Shown here: piece after piece, positions 6,388 through 17,250 of the stretch | How positions within the stretch are numbered: the first letter of the stretch is position 1 | Layout: each line of letters starts with the position of its first letter | Assembly (NCBI RefSeq): GCF_023277115.1 | Contig: NZ_JALQCS010000001.1 | Coordinates: forward strand, 1,420,001-1,484,000 | Direction: 5' to 3' | From: Acidithiobacillus acidisediminis | Lineage (GTDB): Bacteria; Pseudomonadota; Gammaproteobacteria; Acidithiobacillales; Acidithiobacillaceae | Length of the DNA: 64,000 bases | Translations under genes and position numbers: made by a program | The notes under the pieces: model-generated | Told to the model about the DNA's origin: nothing | Seen by the model: the letters and a program-made list of their open reading frames with translations, nothing else | Databases searched by the model: none

Positions 6388-7419
6388 ATGAGCGCCCCGA
6401 TTCGCCCCATTCACTGGCAAGATAACACTCTGTATTTATTGGATCAGCGGCGTTTACCGGCGGAGGAGAACACCCTCGCGCTGCGCGATTATCGTGCCGT
6501 AGGCCAGGCGATCACGGATATGGTGGTGCGCGGTGCGCCAGCTATTGGGATCACCGCCGCCTATGCCATGGTGCTGGCCCTGGATAGGGTCCTTGCCGAG
6601 GCGAATTGGCAGACTGCTCTCGTGGCAGCAGCGGAAGAATTGCGGGCGGCACGGCCGACGGCGGTGAATCTGGCCTGGGCCATTGATCGCCAGCTCGGCC
6701 TCGCACAGAGCAAGGCGAGTGCCGAGGACGCCCGCGCTGCCCTGCTTGCGGCGGCGGAAGCCCTCCTGCAGCAGGATATTGCCGACAATCAGCGGATGGG
6801 ACGTTATGGTGTAGAGGCCCTGCCGGAACGCGGCGGTATCCTGACCCATTGCAACACGGGTAGTCTGGCTACTGGCGGGTACGGTACGGCACTCGGCGTG
6901 ATCCGGGCCGGGATCGCCGCCGGTCGCGATTGGCAGATCTATGCGGATGAGACGCGACCTTGGTTGCAGGGTGCGCGTTTGACGGCCTGGGAGCTGCAGA
7001 AAGAGGGTATTCCTTTCTTCTTGAATGTGGATGCCGCTGCCGGGCATTTGATGGCAACGGGAAAGATCCACGCGGTGATCGTTGGTGCGGACCGTATCGC
7101 CGCCAATGGCGACACCGCCAACAAGATCGGTACGTATAGCCTTGCCGTGCTGGCGCACTATCATCACATCCCATTTTTTGTTGCCGCCCCTCTCAGCACC
7201 GTGGATTTCGCAATGCCCGACGGCAGCCAGATCGTCATTGAAGAGCGCGCCGCTGACGAAGTCAGGCGTTGCGCGGGGCAGGAGATGGCGCCGGCAGGGG
7301 TTGCCGTGCGCAATCCCGCCTTCGACGTCACACCTTCCAGCTTGATTGCCGGTATTATCACCGAGCGCGGGGTAGCGCGGGCACCTTTCCTGGACGCGCT
7401 GGCCAAGCTGAATGCATGA
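6388..7419 (+). CDS. mtnA: Methylthioribose-1-phosphate isomerase
   Basis: MtnA converts 5-methylthioribose 1-phosphate to methylthioribulose 1-phosphate in the methionine salvage pathway. The 343-residue protein has the family marks 'VVRGAPAIGITAAYAM', 'GGILTHCNTGSLATGGYGTALGV' (active-site Cys), 'DETRPWLQGARLTAWEL', 'VIVGADRIAANGDTANKIGTYSLA' (active-site Asp) and 'FDVTPSSLIAGIITE'. The ATG at 6388 follows AGGAG. No other salvage gene lies nearby. An mtnA gene directly upstream of gyrA is also the Pseudomonas arrangement. Confidence 0.95.
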   Translation: MSAPIRPIHWQDNTLYLLDQRRLPAEENTLALRDYRAVGQAITDMVVRGAPAIGITAAYAMVLALDRVLAEANWQTALVAAAEELRAARPTAVNLAWAIDRQLGLAQSKASAEDARAALLAAAEALLQQDIADNQRMGRYGVEALPERGGILTHCNTGSLATGGYGTALGVIRAGIAAGRDWQIYADETRPWLQGARLTAWELQKEGIPFFLNVDAAAGHLMATGKIHAVIVGADRIAANGDTANKIGTYSLAVLAHYHHIPFFVAAPLSTVDFAMPDGSQIVIEERAADEVRRCAGQEMAPAGVAVRNPAFDVTPSSLIAGIITERGVARAPFLDALAKLNA

Positions 7420-7443
7420 GCGAGTGCGCGGTAGCGCGAATGC

Positions 7444-7452
7444 TGGCATAAT
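7444..7452 (+). promoter_or_regulatory. Candidate extended -10 promoter of gyrA
   Basis: TGG followed by CATAAT (7447-7452) forms a TGn-extended -10 element 34 bases before the gyrA ATG. No good -35 box lies 17 bases upstream, as is common for extended -10 promoters. Confidence 0.35.
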
Positions 7453-7485
7453 CCCGCGATGTTTTAGCCGTTGGATGAGCGCTAC

Positions 7486-10028
<2,543 letters not shown>

Positions 10029-10029
<1 letters not shown>

Positions 10030-11114
10030 TGAAGAGCGAGATCTATAACTTCAGTGCGGGCCCAGCAGTATTGCCCAAAGCAGTTTTGGCGCAGGTCCAG
10101 GAAGAACTCCCTGACTGGCACGGCAGTGGCATGTCGGTGATGGAGATGAGTCATCGCGGCCCCGAGTACAGCGGCATTATCGCCGAGGCGGAGGCGGATC
10201 TGCGCCAGCTCCTCGCGATCCCGGAAAATTATCGGGTGCTCTTTCTGCAAGGGGGCGCGAGTCAGCAGTTTGCCATGGTGCCCATGAATCTGTTGGCTGG
10301 AGGCCGAGCCGCTTATGTCGAAACCGGCATCTGGTCGCGCAAGGCGAGTGCCGAGGCACGGCGTTTCGGCGCGGTCGATGTGGTGGCGACGAATACCGGC
10401 AGCCTGGACCATGCTGTGCCGCGGAAGGAGACTTGGACGGTCCAGCCGGAGCATCGCTATTGCCATATTGCCGATAATGAGACCGTTGACGGCATCGAGT
10501 TCGATTTTGTGCCCGATTTAGGTTCCGTTCCCCTGGTCAGTGATGCCTCCTCCAATATCCTGTCCAAGCCGCTGGATGTCCGTCGTTTCGGCCTCATCTA
10601 TGCGGGCGCCCAGAAGAATATTGGGCCGGCCGGTCTCACTCTGGTCATTGTGCGGGAGGATCTCCTCGGCCAGGCTGGGGCTGCCGTGCCCACTATGCTC
10701 GATTACGCGGTGCATGCACGCGAGCATTCCATGTACAACACCCCGCCCACCTTCGCCATCTATGTCGCCGGTTTGGTCTTTCGCTGGTTGCAGCAGCAGG
10801 GTGGTCTGGTTGCTATGGCAAAACAGAACGCGCGCAAGGCGGCCCTGCTCTATGATGCGATTGATCAGTCCGCTGGCTTTTATCGTAACGATGTTGCCCG
10901 AGCGAACCGCTCGCGCATGAATGTGCCGTTTTTTCTGCAGGACGATCGCCTCGATGCCGTATTCCTTCGGGAAGCGGCGGAGCGGGGACTGCTGCAGCTC
11001 AAGGGACATCGTCTGCTCGGTGGCATGCGCGCCTCGATCTACAACGCCATGCCCGAGGTAGGAGTGCGTGTCCTGGTCGATTTTCTGGCGGATTTCGCCC
11101 GTCGCCATGGCTGA
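10029..11114 (+). CDS. serC: Phosphoserine aminotransferase
   Basis: SerC is a PLP enzyme that makes 3-phosphoserine from 3-phosphohydroxypyruvate; it also serves pyridoxine synthesis in many bacteria. The 361-residue protein starts 'MKSEIYNFSAGPAVLP' and has 'LFLQGGASQQFAMVPMNLL', and 'YAGAQKNIGPAGLTLVI' with the PLP Lys at about 196. The ATG at 10029 shares its first base with the gyrA stop; a GTG one codon earlier is possible. Its last 8 bases overlap pheA, so translation is coupled along the run. Confidence 0.96.
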
Positions 11115-12192
11115 ACTAGAAAAGGATCGCCTCCTGACCTTGCGTCAGGAAATCGACCGGATCGATACCGAGATTCTCCGTCTGCTGTCCGAGCGCGGTC
11201 GCTTGACCCAGGCCGTTGCGGAGTGCAAGGAGGCGGCGGGTAGCACGCAGTTCTATCATCCCGACCGGGAGGCGGAGATTCTGCGGCGCGTCATGGCGGA
11301 AAATCCCGGCCCCTTTTCTGCCGCCCACGTAGGCATGATCTTTCGCGAAATCATTTCGGCGGGGCTGGCCTTGGAGCAGCCGTTACAGGTAGCCTATCTC
11401 GGCCCAGCCGGCACGTTCTCGCAACTCGCCGCCGAAAAACATTTCGGGCATGCCGCCTGTTTTCAGCCAACGAGCAATATCGCAGAGATTTTTCGCCAGA
11501 CCGATAGTGGAGCGACCCAATTTGGTGTCGTGCCGGTGGAGAACAGTACCGAGGGGGCCGTCAATCAGACCCTCGATTTGATGCTTGATTATCCGCTGCA
11601 GATCTGCGGCGAGGTCGAATTGCGGATCGTACACAATCTGGTGGCCAGCATCCCACGCAGCGCCATTCGCCGCGTGCATGTGCATTACCAGACCCGTGCC
11701 CAGTGTCGTCAGTGGTTGGCACAAAATCTTCCGACCGTCGAGCTCTGTGATGCCCCGAGCAACGCTGAGGCGGCGCAGCGGGCAGCGGCAGACCCGGAGG
11801 GCGCAGCCATATCGACATTAGCGGCGGCGGCACACGCCGGTCTGCAGGTGTTGGTCAAAGGGATTGAAGATAACCCCGAAAATAGCACGCGTTTCTGGGT
11901 AATTGGGAAGATTTCGACGCGCAGCACCGGGGCGGACAAGACCAGCATCGTGGTTGGCGGTGCCCATCGCGCTGGTAGCTTGCACGCCTTGCTGGCACCC
12001 TTTGCCGCAGCGGGCATCAGCCTAACGCGCATAGAATCGCGACCGGCGCGCAGTGCCCGTTGGCAATATGTGTTCTACCTGGATTTCCTGGGCCATCAGC
12101 AGGATTCTGGTGTGCAGGATGCCCTACAGATCCTGCAAGAACAGGCAGCGTTCCTGCGTGTTCTCGGCAGCTATCCCAAGGCGGTGTATTGA
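11107..12192 (+). CDS. pheA: Bifunctional chorismate mutase / prephenate dehydratase
   Basis: This P-protein of 361 residues converts chorismate to prephenate and then to phenylpyruvate, committing carbon to phenylalanine. Residues 1-95 form an AroQ-type mutase ('LRQEIDRIDTEILRLLSERGRLTQ...FYHPDREAEILRRV'). The dehydratase follows ('VAYLGPAGTFSQLAAEKHFG', 'FGVVPVENSTEGAVNQTLDLM', 'NSTRFWVIG'). The ACT domain at the end has 'TRIESRPARSARWQYVFYLD', the ESRP motif for feedback inhibition by Phe. The start at 11107 overlaps serC by 8 bases. Confidence 0.95.
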   Translation: MAELEKDRLLTLRQEIDRIDTEILRLLSERGRLTQAVAECKEAAGSTQFYHPDREAEILRRVMAENPGPFSAAHVGMIFREIISAGLALEQPLQVAYLGPAGTFSQLAAEKHFGHAACFQPTSNIAEIFRQTDSGATQFGVVPVENSTEGAVNQTLDLMLDYPLQICGEVELRIVHNLVASIPRSAIRRVHVHYQTRAQCRQWLAQNLPTVELCDAPSNAEAAQRAAADPEGAAISTLAAAAHAGLQVLVKGIEDNPENSTRFWVIGKISTRSTGADKTSIVVGGAHRAGSLHALLAPFAAAGISLTRIESRPARSARWQYVFYLDFLGHQQDSGVQDALQILQEQAAFLRVLGSYPKAVY

Positions 12193-13283
12193 TGTCCTTC
12201 TCCGTGCAGACGATGCCCTGGATCCAGGGCTTGCAGCCCTATCAACCCGGTAAGCCCCTCGCCGCTTTGGAGCGTGAGCTGGGCATTCGTGATGCCATTA
12301 AACTCGCCTCCAATGAAAATCCCCTCGGCACGAGTGCGGCGGTGCAGGCTGCCATCCGCGCCGCGAGCGGCGATCTCGGGCGCTATCCCGAGGGGGCTGC
12401 AGCGGAGCTGCGTTCCGCCCTTGCGCGACAGCTTGAGGTTGATGAAGCGCAGATCCTGTTCGGCAATGGTTCCGACGAGATCATCACCCTGCTGTGCCGC
12501 GGTTTTGTCGGGCCGGGTAAGGAGGTGATCGTTTCGCAATATGCCTTTGCTGCCTATGGCATTGCTGCACGCTCGGTAGGCGCTGAGCTCGCAGTGGTTC
12601 CAGCAAAGGACTATGGCCATGACCTGGATGCCATGCTGGCCCGGGTCACGCCAGCAACGCGCTTGATCTTTCTGGCGAATCCCAACAACCCGACGGGTAC
12701 CTATTTTTCTGCGGCGACCCTGGATGCCTTTCTGGCACGGGTGCCGGCGCAAGTTTTGGTGGTCCTCGACGAGGCCTATGCGGAGCTGATGTCGGCTGGC
12801 GAGTATCCGAATGGTTTGCACCGACTGGGCCGTTATCCAAATTTGTTCGTCACCCGGACTTTCAGCAAGGCTTACGGGCTTGCTGGTTTGCGTTGTGGCT
12901 ATGGCATTGGCCATCCGGACCTGGTTGCCCTCCTCGAACGCCTGCGACTGCCTTTTAATATCAATAGTCTGGCGCAGGTCGCGGCGCGTGCTGCCCTGGC
13001 GGATGCTGCGCATCTGCAGGCCACGCTGGACAACAATCGTGTGGGTCTCACTGCGCTGCACGAGGGCTTGCAGGCGTTAGGATTGACAACGCTGCCGGCC
13101 GCGGGCAACTTTATCACCTTTTTTACCCCAGGTGCGGCGCAGCCGATCTATGAGGCTTTGCTGCAGCGTGGGGTGATCGTCCGACCGTTGGCACCGTATG
13201 GCTTGTTCTCCCAGCTCCGGGTGAGCGTCGGCAAGCCAGAGGAAAACCAGCGCTTTTTACAGACTTTGGGTGAGGTACTCTGA
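12192..13283 (+). CDS. hisC: Histidinol-phosphate / aromatic aminotransferase
   Basis: This 363-residue class I/II PLP aminotransferase of the HisC family has 'KLASNENPLGTS', 'LFGNGSDEIITLLCRGF', 'LANPNNPTGTY', 'LDEAYAEL', and 'TRTFSKAYGLAGLRCGYGIG' with the PLP Lys at about 226. In this position (pheA-hisC-tyrA-aroA, as in Pseudomonas hisC2) the enzyme is expected to transaminate phenylpyruvate, 4-hydroxyphenylpyruvate or prephenate as well as, or instead of, imidazole-acetol phosphate. The ATG at 12192 overlaps the pheA stop by one base. Confidence 0.93.
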   Translation: MSFSVQTMPWIQGLQPYQPGKPLAALERELGIRDAIKLASNENPLGTSAAVQAAIRAASGDLGRYPEGAAAELRSALARQLEVDEAQILFGNGSDEIITLLCRGFVGPGKEVIVSQYAFAAYGIAARSVGAELAVVPAKDYGHDLDAMLARVTPATRLIFLANPNNPTGTYFSAATLDAFLARVPAQVLVVLDEAYAELMSAGEYPNGLHRLGRYPNLFVTRTFSKAYGLAGLRCGYGIGHPDLVALLERLRLPFNINSLAQVAARAALADAAHLQATLDNNRVGLTALHEGLQALGLTTLPAAGNFITFFTPGAAQPIYEALLQRGVIVRPLAPYGLFSQLRVSVGKPEENQRFLQTLGEVL

Positions 13284-13286
13284 ATC

Positions 13287-14303
13287 ATGATCGTCATCGT
13301 CAAACCCCAGGCAACTGAGGAGCAACGGGAACAGTTGTTGCGGCGCATCCGCGAGTTGGGTCTGCAGCCCATGGTGAGCAACGGGTCGGAACGTACCGTG
13401 GTAGGTCTCATCGGTGACGAGCGCTTGATTGCCGAAGGGATGTTGGAGTCCTTGCCCGCCGTGGAACAGGTCATGCCCATACTTAAACCCTACAAACTCG
13501 TCAGCCGCGAATTCAAGGCCACCGACAGCATCGTCGAGGTGCGTGGTATTCCTTTCGGCGGCCAACAGATCCAGATCATTGCCGGGCCCTGCTCGGTGGA
13601 GACGCCCGAGCAGATGCGCCAGGCCGCCGCCGCCGTGCGTGCCGCGGGCTGTCGTCTGATGCGCGGCGGTGCCTTCAAACCGCGTACCAGTCCCTATACC
13701 TTCCAAGGCGTCGGAGACGAGGGGCTCGATTATTTCCGTGATGCCGCCGACGCCTATGATCTGCCTATCGTCACCGAGCTGATGGATGTGCGCAAGATCG
13801 ACCTGTTTCTCGAAAAAGGCGTGGACGTCATTCAGATCGGCACCCGCAACATGCAGAACTTCGACCTGCTCAAGGAAGTCGGGCGTCTGCAGGTGCCGGT
13901 CATCCTCAAGCGCGGCATGAGTGCGACAGTGAAGGAATGGCTGATGGCGGCAGAATACATCGCTGCGCATGGCAACCATCGCATCATCTTTGCCGAGCGT
14001 GGGATACGCAGCTTCGAAACCAGTTATCGCAATATCCTGGACGTCACAGCGATTCCTTTCCTCAAAAAGGAGACGCATCTGCCCGTCATCGTTGATCCCA
14101 GCCATGCCGGTGGCAAAACCTGGCTGGTACCCGCCTTGGCTAAGGCAGCGATTGCCGCCGGCGCCGATGGCCTGCTGATCGAGTCTCATCCTTGCCCGGA
14201 AGAGGCCTGGTGCGATGCCGACCAGGCCTTGAGCCCCGAGCAATTGCAGACGTTGATGGGGGATTTGCGCAAACTTGCCGAGGCCGTCGGGCGCAGTCTC
14301 TGA
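13287..14303 (+). CDS. aroF: 3-deoxy-7-phosphoheptulonate (DAHP) synthase, type I-beta
   Basis: DAHP synthase joins phosphoenolpyruvate and erythrose 4-phosphate, the entry step of the shikimate pathway. The first 85 or so residues are the small ferredoxin/ACT-like regulatory domain found in Thermotoga-type enzymes ('MIVIVKPQATEEQREQLLRR', 'VVGLIGDE'). The TIM-barrel follows with 'IIAGPCSVETPEQM', 'LMRGGAFKPRTSPY', 'IQIGTRNMQNFDLL', 'VILKRGMSATVKEW', 'ERGIRSFETSYRN' and 'VIVDPSHAGGKTWLV'. It is 338 residues long, and no chorismate mutase is fused. The gene lies between hisC and tyrA; the Pseudomonas block lacks it there. Confidence 0.93.
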   Translation: MIVIVKPQATEEQREQLLRRIRELGLQPMVSNGSERTVVGLIGDERLIAEGMLESLPAVEQVMPILKPYKLVSREFKATDSIVEVRGIPFGGQQIQIIAGPCSVETPEQMRQAAAAVRAAGCRLMRGGAFKPRTSPYTFQGVGDEGLDYFRDAADAYDLPIVTELMDVRKIDLFLEKGVDVIQIGTRNMQNFDLLKEVGRLQVPVILKRGMSATVKEWLMAAEYIAAHGNHRIIFAERGIRSFETSYRNILDVTAIPFLKKETHLPVIVDPSHAGGKTWLVPALAKAAIAAGADGLLIESHPCPEEAWCDADQALSPEQLQTLMGDLRKLAEAVGRSL

Positions 14304-14304
14304 C

Positions 14305-15183
14305 ATGAGTCGGTTTCCCTTCCAGCGCATTGCCATCATCGGTTTGGGCTTGATGGGAGGGAGTCTCGCCCTGGCCTTGCGCCAGAGCGGCTTTGACGGG
14401 TCTCTGTTCGGTGCCGACCAGTCCGCCGCAAATCTGGCCTTGGCGGATTCTGCGCAAACTTCCGCGTCGCCCGTGTTTGACGCGCTGGTTGCGGACGCGG
14501 CGGCATTGCCTTGGTCAGAAATCGACCTGCTCGTTCTCGCCGTTCCCCCGGCCGCTTTGCCTTCCTACTATGCCCTGGCAGCGGGGCAACTCTCCGCCGC
14601 GGCCATCGTCACGGACCTTGCGAGTGTCAAAGGCGAGCATGTGGCTCAGGCAGAGGCACTGCTGGGATCTCGCTTTTTTTCTTCGCACCCCCTGATCGGC
14701 GCTGAGCGGCAGGGTTTTGCTGCCGCACGCGCGGAGCTCTACACCGATTATCGCTGTGTGCTCTGCCCAGGTACCGAGAGCGATGGTGCTGTGGAAGAGG
14801 CATTGCGACAATTTTGGCAGGCCCTGGGCGCACAGGTCATCGTCCTGAGCAGCACAGATCACGATCAAGCCCTGGCGGCCACCAGTCACCTTCCGCACCT
14901 TCTCGCCTCGACTTATCTCGCTCTGCTTGCCGATGACGCGTCCTTGGGAGAACTCGCCGGCAGCGGTTTGCGCGATTTCAGTCGCATCGCCGCCAGCGAT
15001 CCACCACTTTGGGCAGAGATCCTGGGCCAGAATCGCGTTGCGGTATTGCACTGGTTGCGCCGCCTGCAGGGGCAGTTGGCCTTGGTCGAGGCAGAACTGG
15101 CCAAGAATGATCAGGCGGCGCTCCGCTCGACCTTGGCGCGCGGCCAGGCGGCACGAGCACGCTTTCATTTTCCTGCGGGATGA
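14305..15183 (+). CDS. tyrA: Prephenate (or arogenate) dehydrogenase
   Basis: TyrA oxidatively decarboxylates prephenate to 4-hydroxyphenylpyruvate (or arogenate to tyrosine). The 292-residue protein opens with a nucleotide-binding Rossmann motif 'IAIIGLGLMGGSLALALRQ' and has 'SHPLIGAERQGF', 'VIVLSSTDHDQALAATSHLPHLLA' (catalytic His region) and 'SGLRDFSRIAASDPPLWAEI'. NAD or NADP preference cannot be settled by eye. There is no ACT domain. I use the ATG at 14305, one base after the aroF stop. It overlaps aroA (or abuts its likely start) and is not fused to it, unlike Pseudomonas. Confidence 0.93.
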   Translation: MSRFPFQRIAIIGLGLMGGSLALALRQSGFDGSLFGADQSAANLALADSAQTSASPVFDALVADAAALPWSEIDLLVLAVPPAALPSYYALAAGQLSAAAIVTDLASVKGEHVAQAEALLGSRFFSSHPLIGAERQGFAAARAELYTDYRCVLCPGTESDGAVEEALRQFWQALGAQVIVLSSTDHDQALAATSHLPHLLASTYLALLADDASLGELAGSGLRDFSRIAASDPPLWAEILGQNRVAVLHWLRRLQGQLALVEAELAKNDQAALRSTLARGQAARARFHFPAG

Positions 15184-15191
15184 GGGAATCC

Positions 15192-16487
15192 ATGCATTAT
15201 CTTGTTCAAGCCGGAGGTTTGTTGCGTGGACGCGTGCGCGTCCCAGGCGATAAATCCATTTCCCATCGCGCGGTGATCCTGGGCGCCCTGAGCGACGGCC
15301 AGACCGAGGTCACGGGCCTGCTGGAGGGTGCTGATGTCCTCGCCACCATCGCGGCCTTTCGCTCCATGGGGGTGCGTATCCACGGGCCTGAAGCGGGGCA
15401 ACTGCGTATCGAGGGGGTAGGGCTGCATGGTCTGCAGGCCCCTACGGCGCCTCTGGATTGCGGTAATTCTGGCACGGCGATGCGGCTCCTGGCGGGCGTT
15501 CTGGCAGGCCAGAAATTTTCCAGCACCTTGGTCGGGGATACGAGCCTACAACGGCGTCCGATGGGGCGAGTGATGACGCCTCTGGCGGCCATGGGTGCGA
15601 GGATCCAGGCCGAGGAAGGGAGGGCGCCGCTGCATCTGCAAGGGACGAACCTGCACGGCATCGACTACACCCTGCCCATGGCCAGTGCACAAGTGAAGTC
15701 GGCGATTCTCCTCGCCGGTCTGTATGCCGAGGGGCGTACCTGCGTGCGGGAACCTGCACCCACCCGCGACCACAGCGAACGCATGCTGCGCGGTTTCGGC
15801 TATGCAGTAGAGCAGGAACCCTTGCGTGCCTGTATGATGGGCGGCGGGCGTCTGCAGGGGCAGATCATTGACGTGCCGGGCGATATCTCCTCGGCGACCT
15901 TCTTCCTGCTCGGCGCCAGCATCGCGCCGGACTCCGACCTGACGCTGGAAAATGTTGGAATCAACCCTACCCGCACTGGCGTGATCGAAATCCTCACGCG
16001 CATGGGCGCACGCATCGACCTCATCAACTTACGCAGCGTGGGTGGTGAGCCGGTGGCGGATGTTCGTGTGCGTTCCGCGACCCTGCGCGGCATCGACATC
16101 CCTCCGCGCCTGGTGCCGCTGGCGATTGATGAATTCCCCGCCATTTTTGTTGCCGCTGCCTGTGCCGAGGGGCGGACGCGCATCCGCGAGGCGGAAGAGT
16201 TACGGGTCAAGGAAAGCGACCGGATTGCCGTCGCTGCCGCGGGTTTGCGCCAGCTTGGCATTGCTGTGGAAGAGAGCAGTGATGGAGCGCTCATCGAAGG
16301 CGGCACGCTACAGGGTGGCGAGATTGAGAGTCACGGTGATCATCGCATCGCCATGGCCTTTGCGATGGCAGCCCTGCGTGCCGAAGGCCCCATTCATATT
16401 CTGGATTGTGCCAATGTCGCCACTTCCTTCCCCAATTTTCCAGAACTTGCGCAATCCGCTGGGCTGCAACTCCAGGTGATGGAATGA
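15192..16487 (+). CDS. aroA: 3-phosphoshikimate 1-carboxyvinyltransferase (EPSP synthase), class II motifs
   Basis: AroA adds enolpyruvate from PEP to shikimate 3-phosphate. The protein of about 431 residues has the two-domain fold marks 'RVPGDKSISHRAVILGAL', 'LDCGNSGTAMRLLAGVL', 'GDTSLQRRPMGRV', 'ASAQVKSAILLAGL', 'TRDHSERMLRGFG', 'GINPTRTGVIEIL', 'EELRVKESDRI' and 'SHGDHRIAMAFA'. Four short motifs (GDKS, SAQVK, NPTR, RDHSE) fit the published class II, glyphosate-insensitive pattern; E. coli-type enzymes have GSK. I prefer the ATG at 15192, preceded by GAGGGA; an ATG at 15180 overlapping the tyrA stop would add four residues. It overlaps cmk by four bases. Confidence 0.95.
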   Translation: MHYLVQAGGLLRGRVRVPGDKSISHRAVILGALSDGQTEVTGLLEGADVLATIAAFRSMGVRIHGPEAGQLRIEGVGLHGLQAPTAPLDCGNSGTAMRLLAGVLAGQKFSSTLVGDTSLQRRPMGRVMTPLAAMGARIQAEEGRAPLHLQGTNLHGIDYTLPMASAQVKSAILLAGLYAEGRTCVREPAPTRDHSERMLRGFGYAVEQEPLRACMMGGGRLQGQIIDVPGDISSATFFLLGASIAPDSDLTLENVGINPTRTGVIEILTRMGARIDLINLRSVGGEPVADVRVRSATLRGIDIPPRLVPLAIDEFPAIFVAAACAEGRTRIREAEELRVKESDRIAVAAAGLRQLGIAVEESSDGALIEGGTLQGGEIESHGDHRIAMAFAMAALRAEGPIHILDCANVATSFPNFPELAQSAGLQLQVME

Positions 16488-17191
16488 CCGCCATCCCGGT
16501 CATTACCATCGATGGCCCGGGAGGGGTCGGCAAGGGCACCCTGAGTCGCCTCCTGGCTGTGCGCTTGGGTTGGCACTTGCTCGATAGTGGCGCGATCTAC
16601 CGCGCCTTGGGGCTGGCAGCGGACCGTGCGGGTCTGTTTGCGGAGAACGGCGAGCTGCGTGATCCTGGGGCACTGACGGAGCTGGCCCGCAGCTTACCGC
16701 TGCGCTTTGCGGAGCAGGGGAGAGAGACCCGAGCCTTCTTGGCAGAGCAAGATGTTACGGTGCTTCTGCGCAGCGCCGAAGCCGGTCGCTTTGCTTCCTT
16801 GGTGGCGGTAGTTCCGCCCGTGCGGAGCGCACTTCTGCAACGTCAGCGTGACTTTCGCCAAGCCCCTGGTCTGGTAGCCGATGGGCGAGATATGGGCACG
16901 GTGGTGTTTCCGGATGCGCCGCTGAAGATCTTTCTGACGGCGAGTGTCGAAGAACGATCCAAGAGGCGGCTAAAACAGTTGCTGGAACAGGGGGATAGTG
17001 TTAGTCTCTCGCGAATCCAAGCGGAGATCGAGGAACGAGATCGCCGCGATCGCGAGCGTAGTGTGGCACCTCTGCAGCCAGCTCCGGACGCAAGGTTGCT
17101 CGACAACAGCGGTCAGGATATTGAAGAGACTTTTCGGGTCCTCGAGGGGTGGGTACAGGACACCTCCGGGGAGTTTTTTTGTCGCCATTGA
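16484..17191 (+). CDS. cmk: Cytidylate kinase
   Basis: Cmk phosphorylates CMP and dCMP for nucleotide recycling. The 235-residue protein has the P-loop 'IDGPGGVGKGTLSRLLA', the substrate-site 'LLDSGAIYRALGLAA', 'VADGRDMGTVVFPDAPLKIFL', and the LID Arg cluster 'EIEERDRRDRERSVAPL'. The ATG at 16484 overlaps the aroA stop (ATGA). cmk directly before rpsA is a conserved arrangement in gamma- and betaproteobacteria. Confidence 0.96.
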   Translation: MTAIPVITIDGPGGVGKGTLSRLLAVRLGWHLLDSGAIYRALGLAADRAGLFAENGELRDPGALTELARSLPLRFAEQGRETRAFLAEQDVTVLLRSAEAGRFASLVAVVPPVRSALLQRQRDFRQAPGLVADGRDMGTVVFPDAPLKIFLTASVEERSKRRLKQLLEQGDSVSLSRIQAEIEERDRRDRERSVAPLQPAPDARLLDNSGQDIEETFRVLEGWVQDTSGEFFCRH

Positions 17192-17250
17192 ATGGCATAT
17201 GCAGATGGTTGAAGCGCAATTCCGCTTCATGACGAGGTTTAGCAAATTTT
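17192..17250 (+). promoter_or_regulatory. rpsA leader with hairpin and weak ribosome site
   Basis: The 59-base gap contains a small hairpin (GAAGCG at 17212-17217 pairing with CGCTTC at 17224-17229). The only Shine-Dalgarno-like bases (GAGG) lie about 15 bases before the ATG, followed by an A/T-rich stretch. A poor ribosome site with leader hairpins is the known setting for S1 autogenous control in E. coli; here that is inference. Confidence 0.35.
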
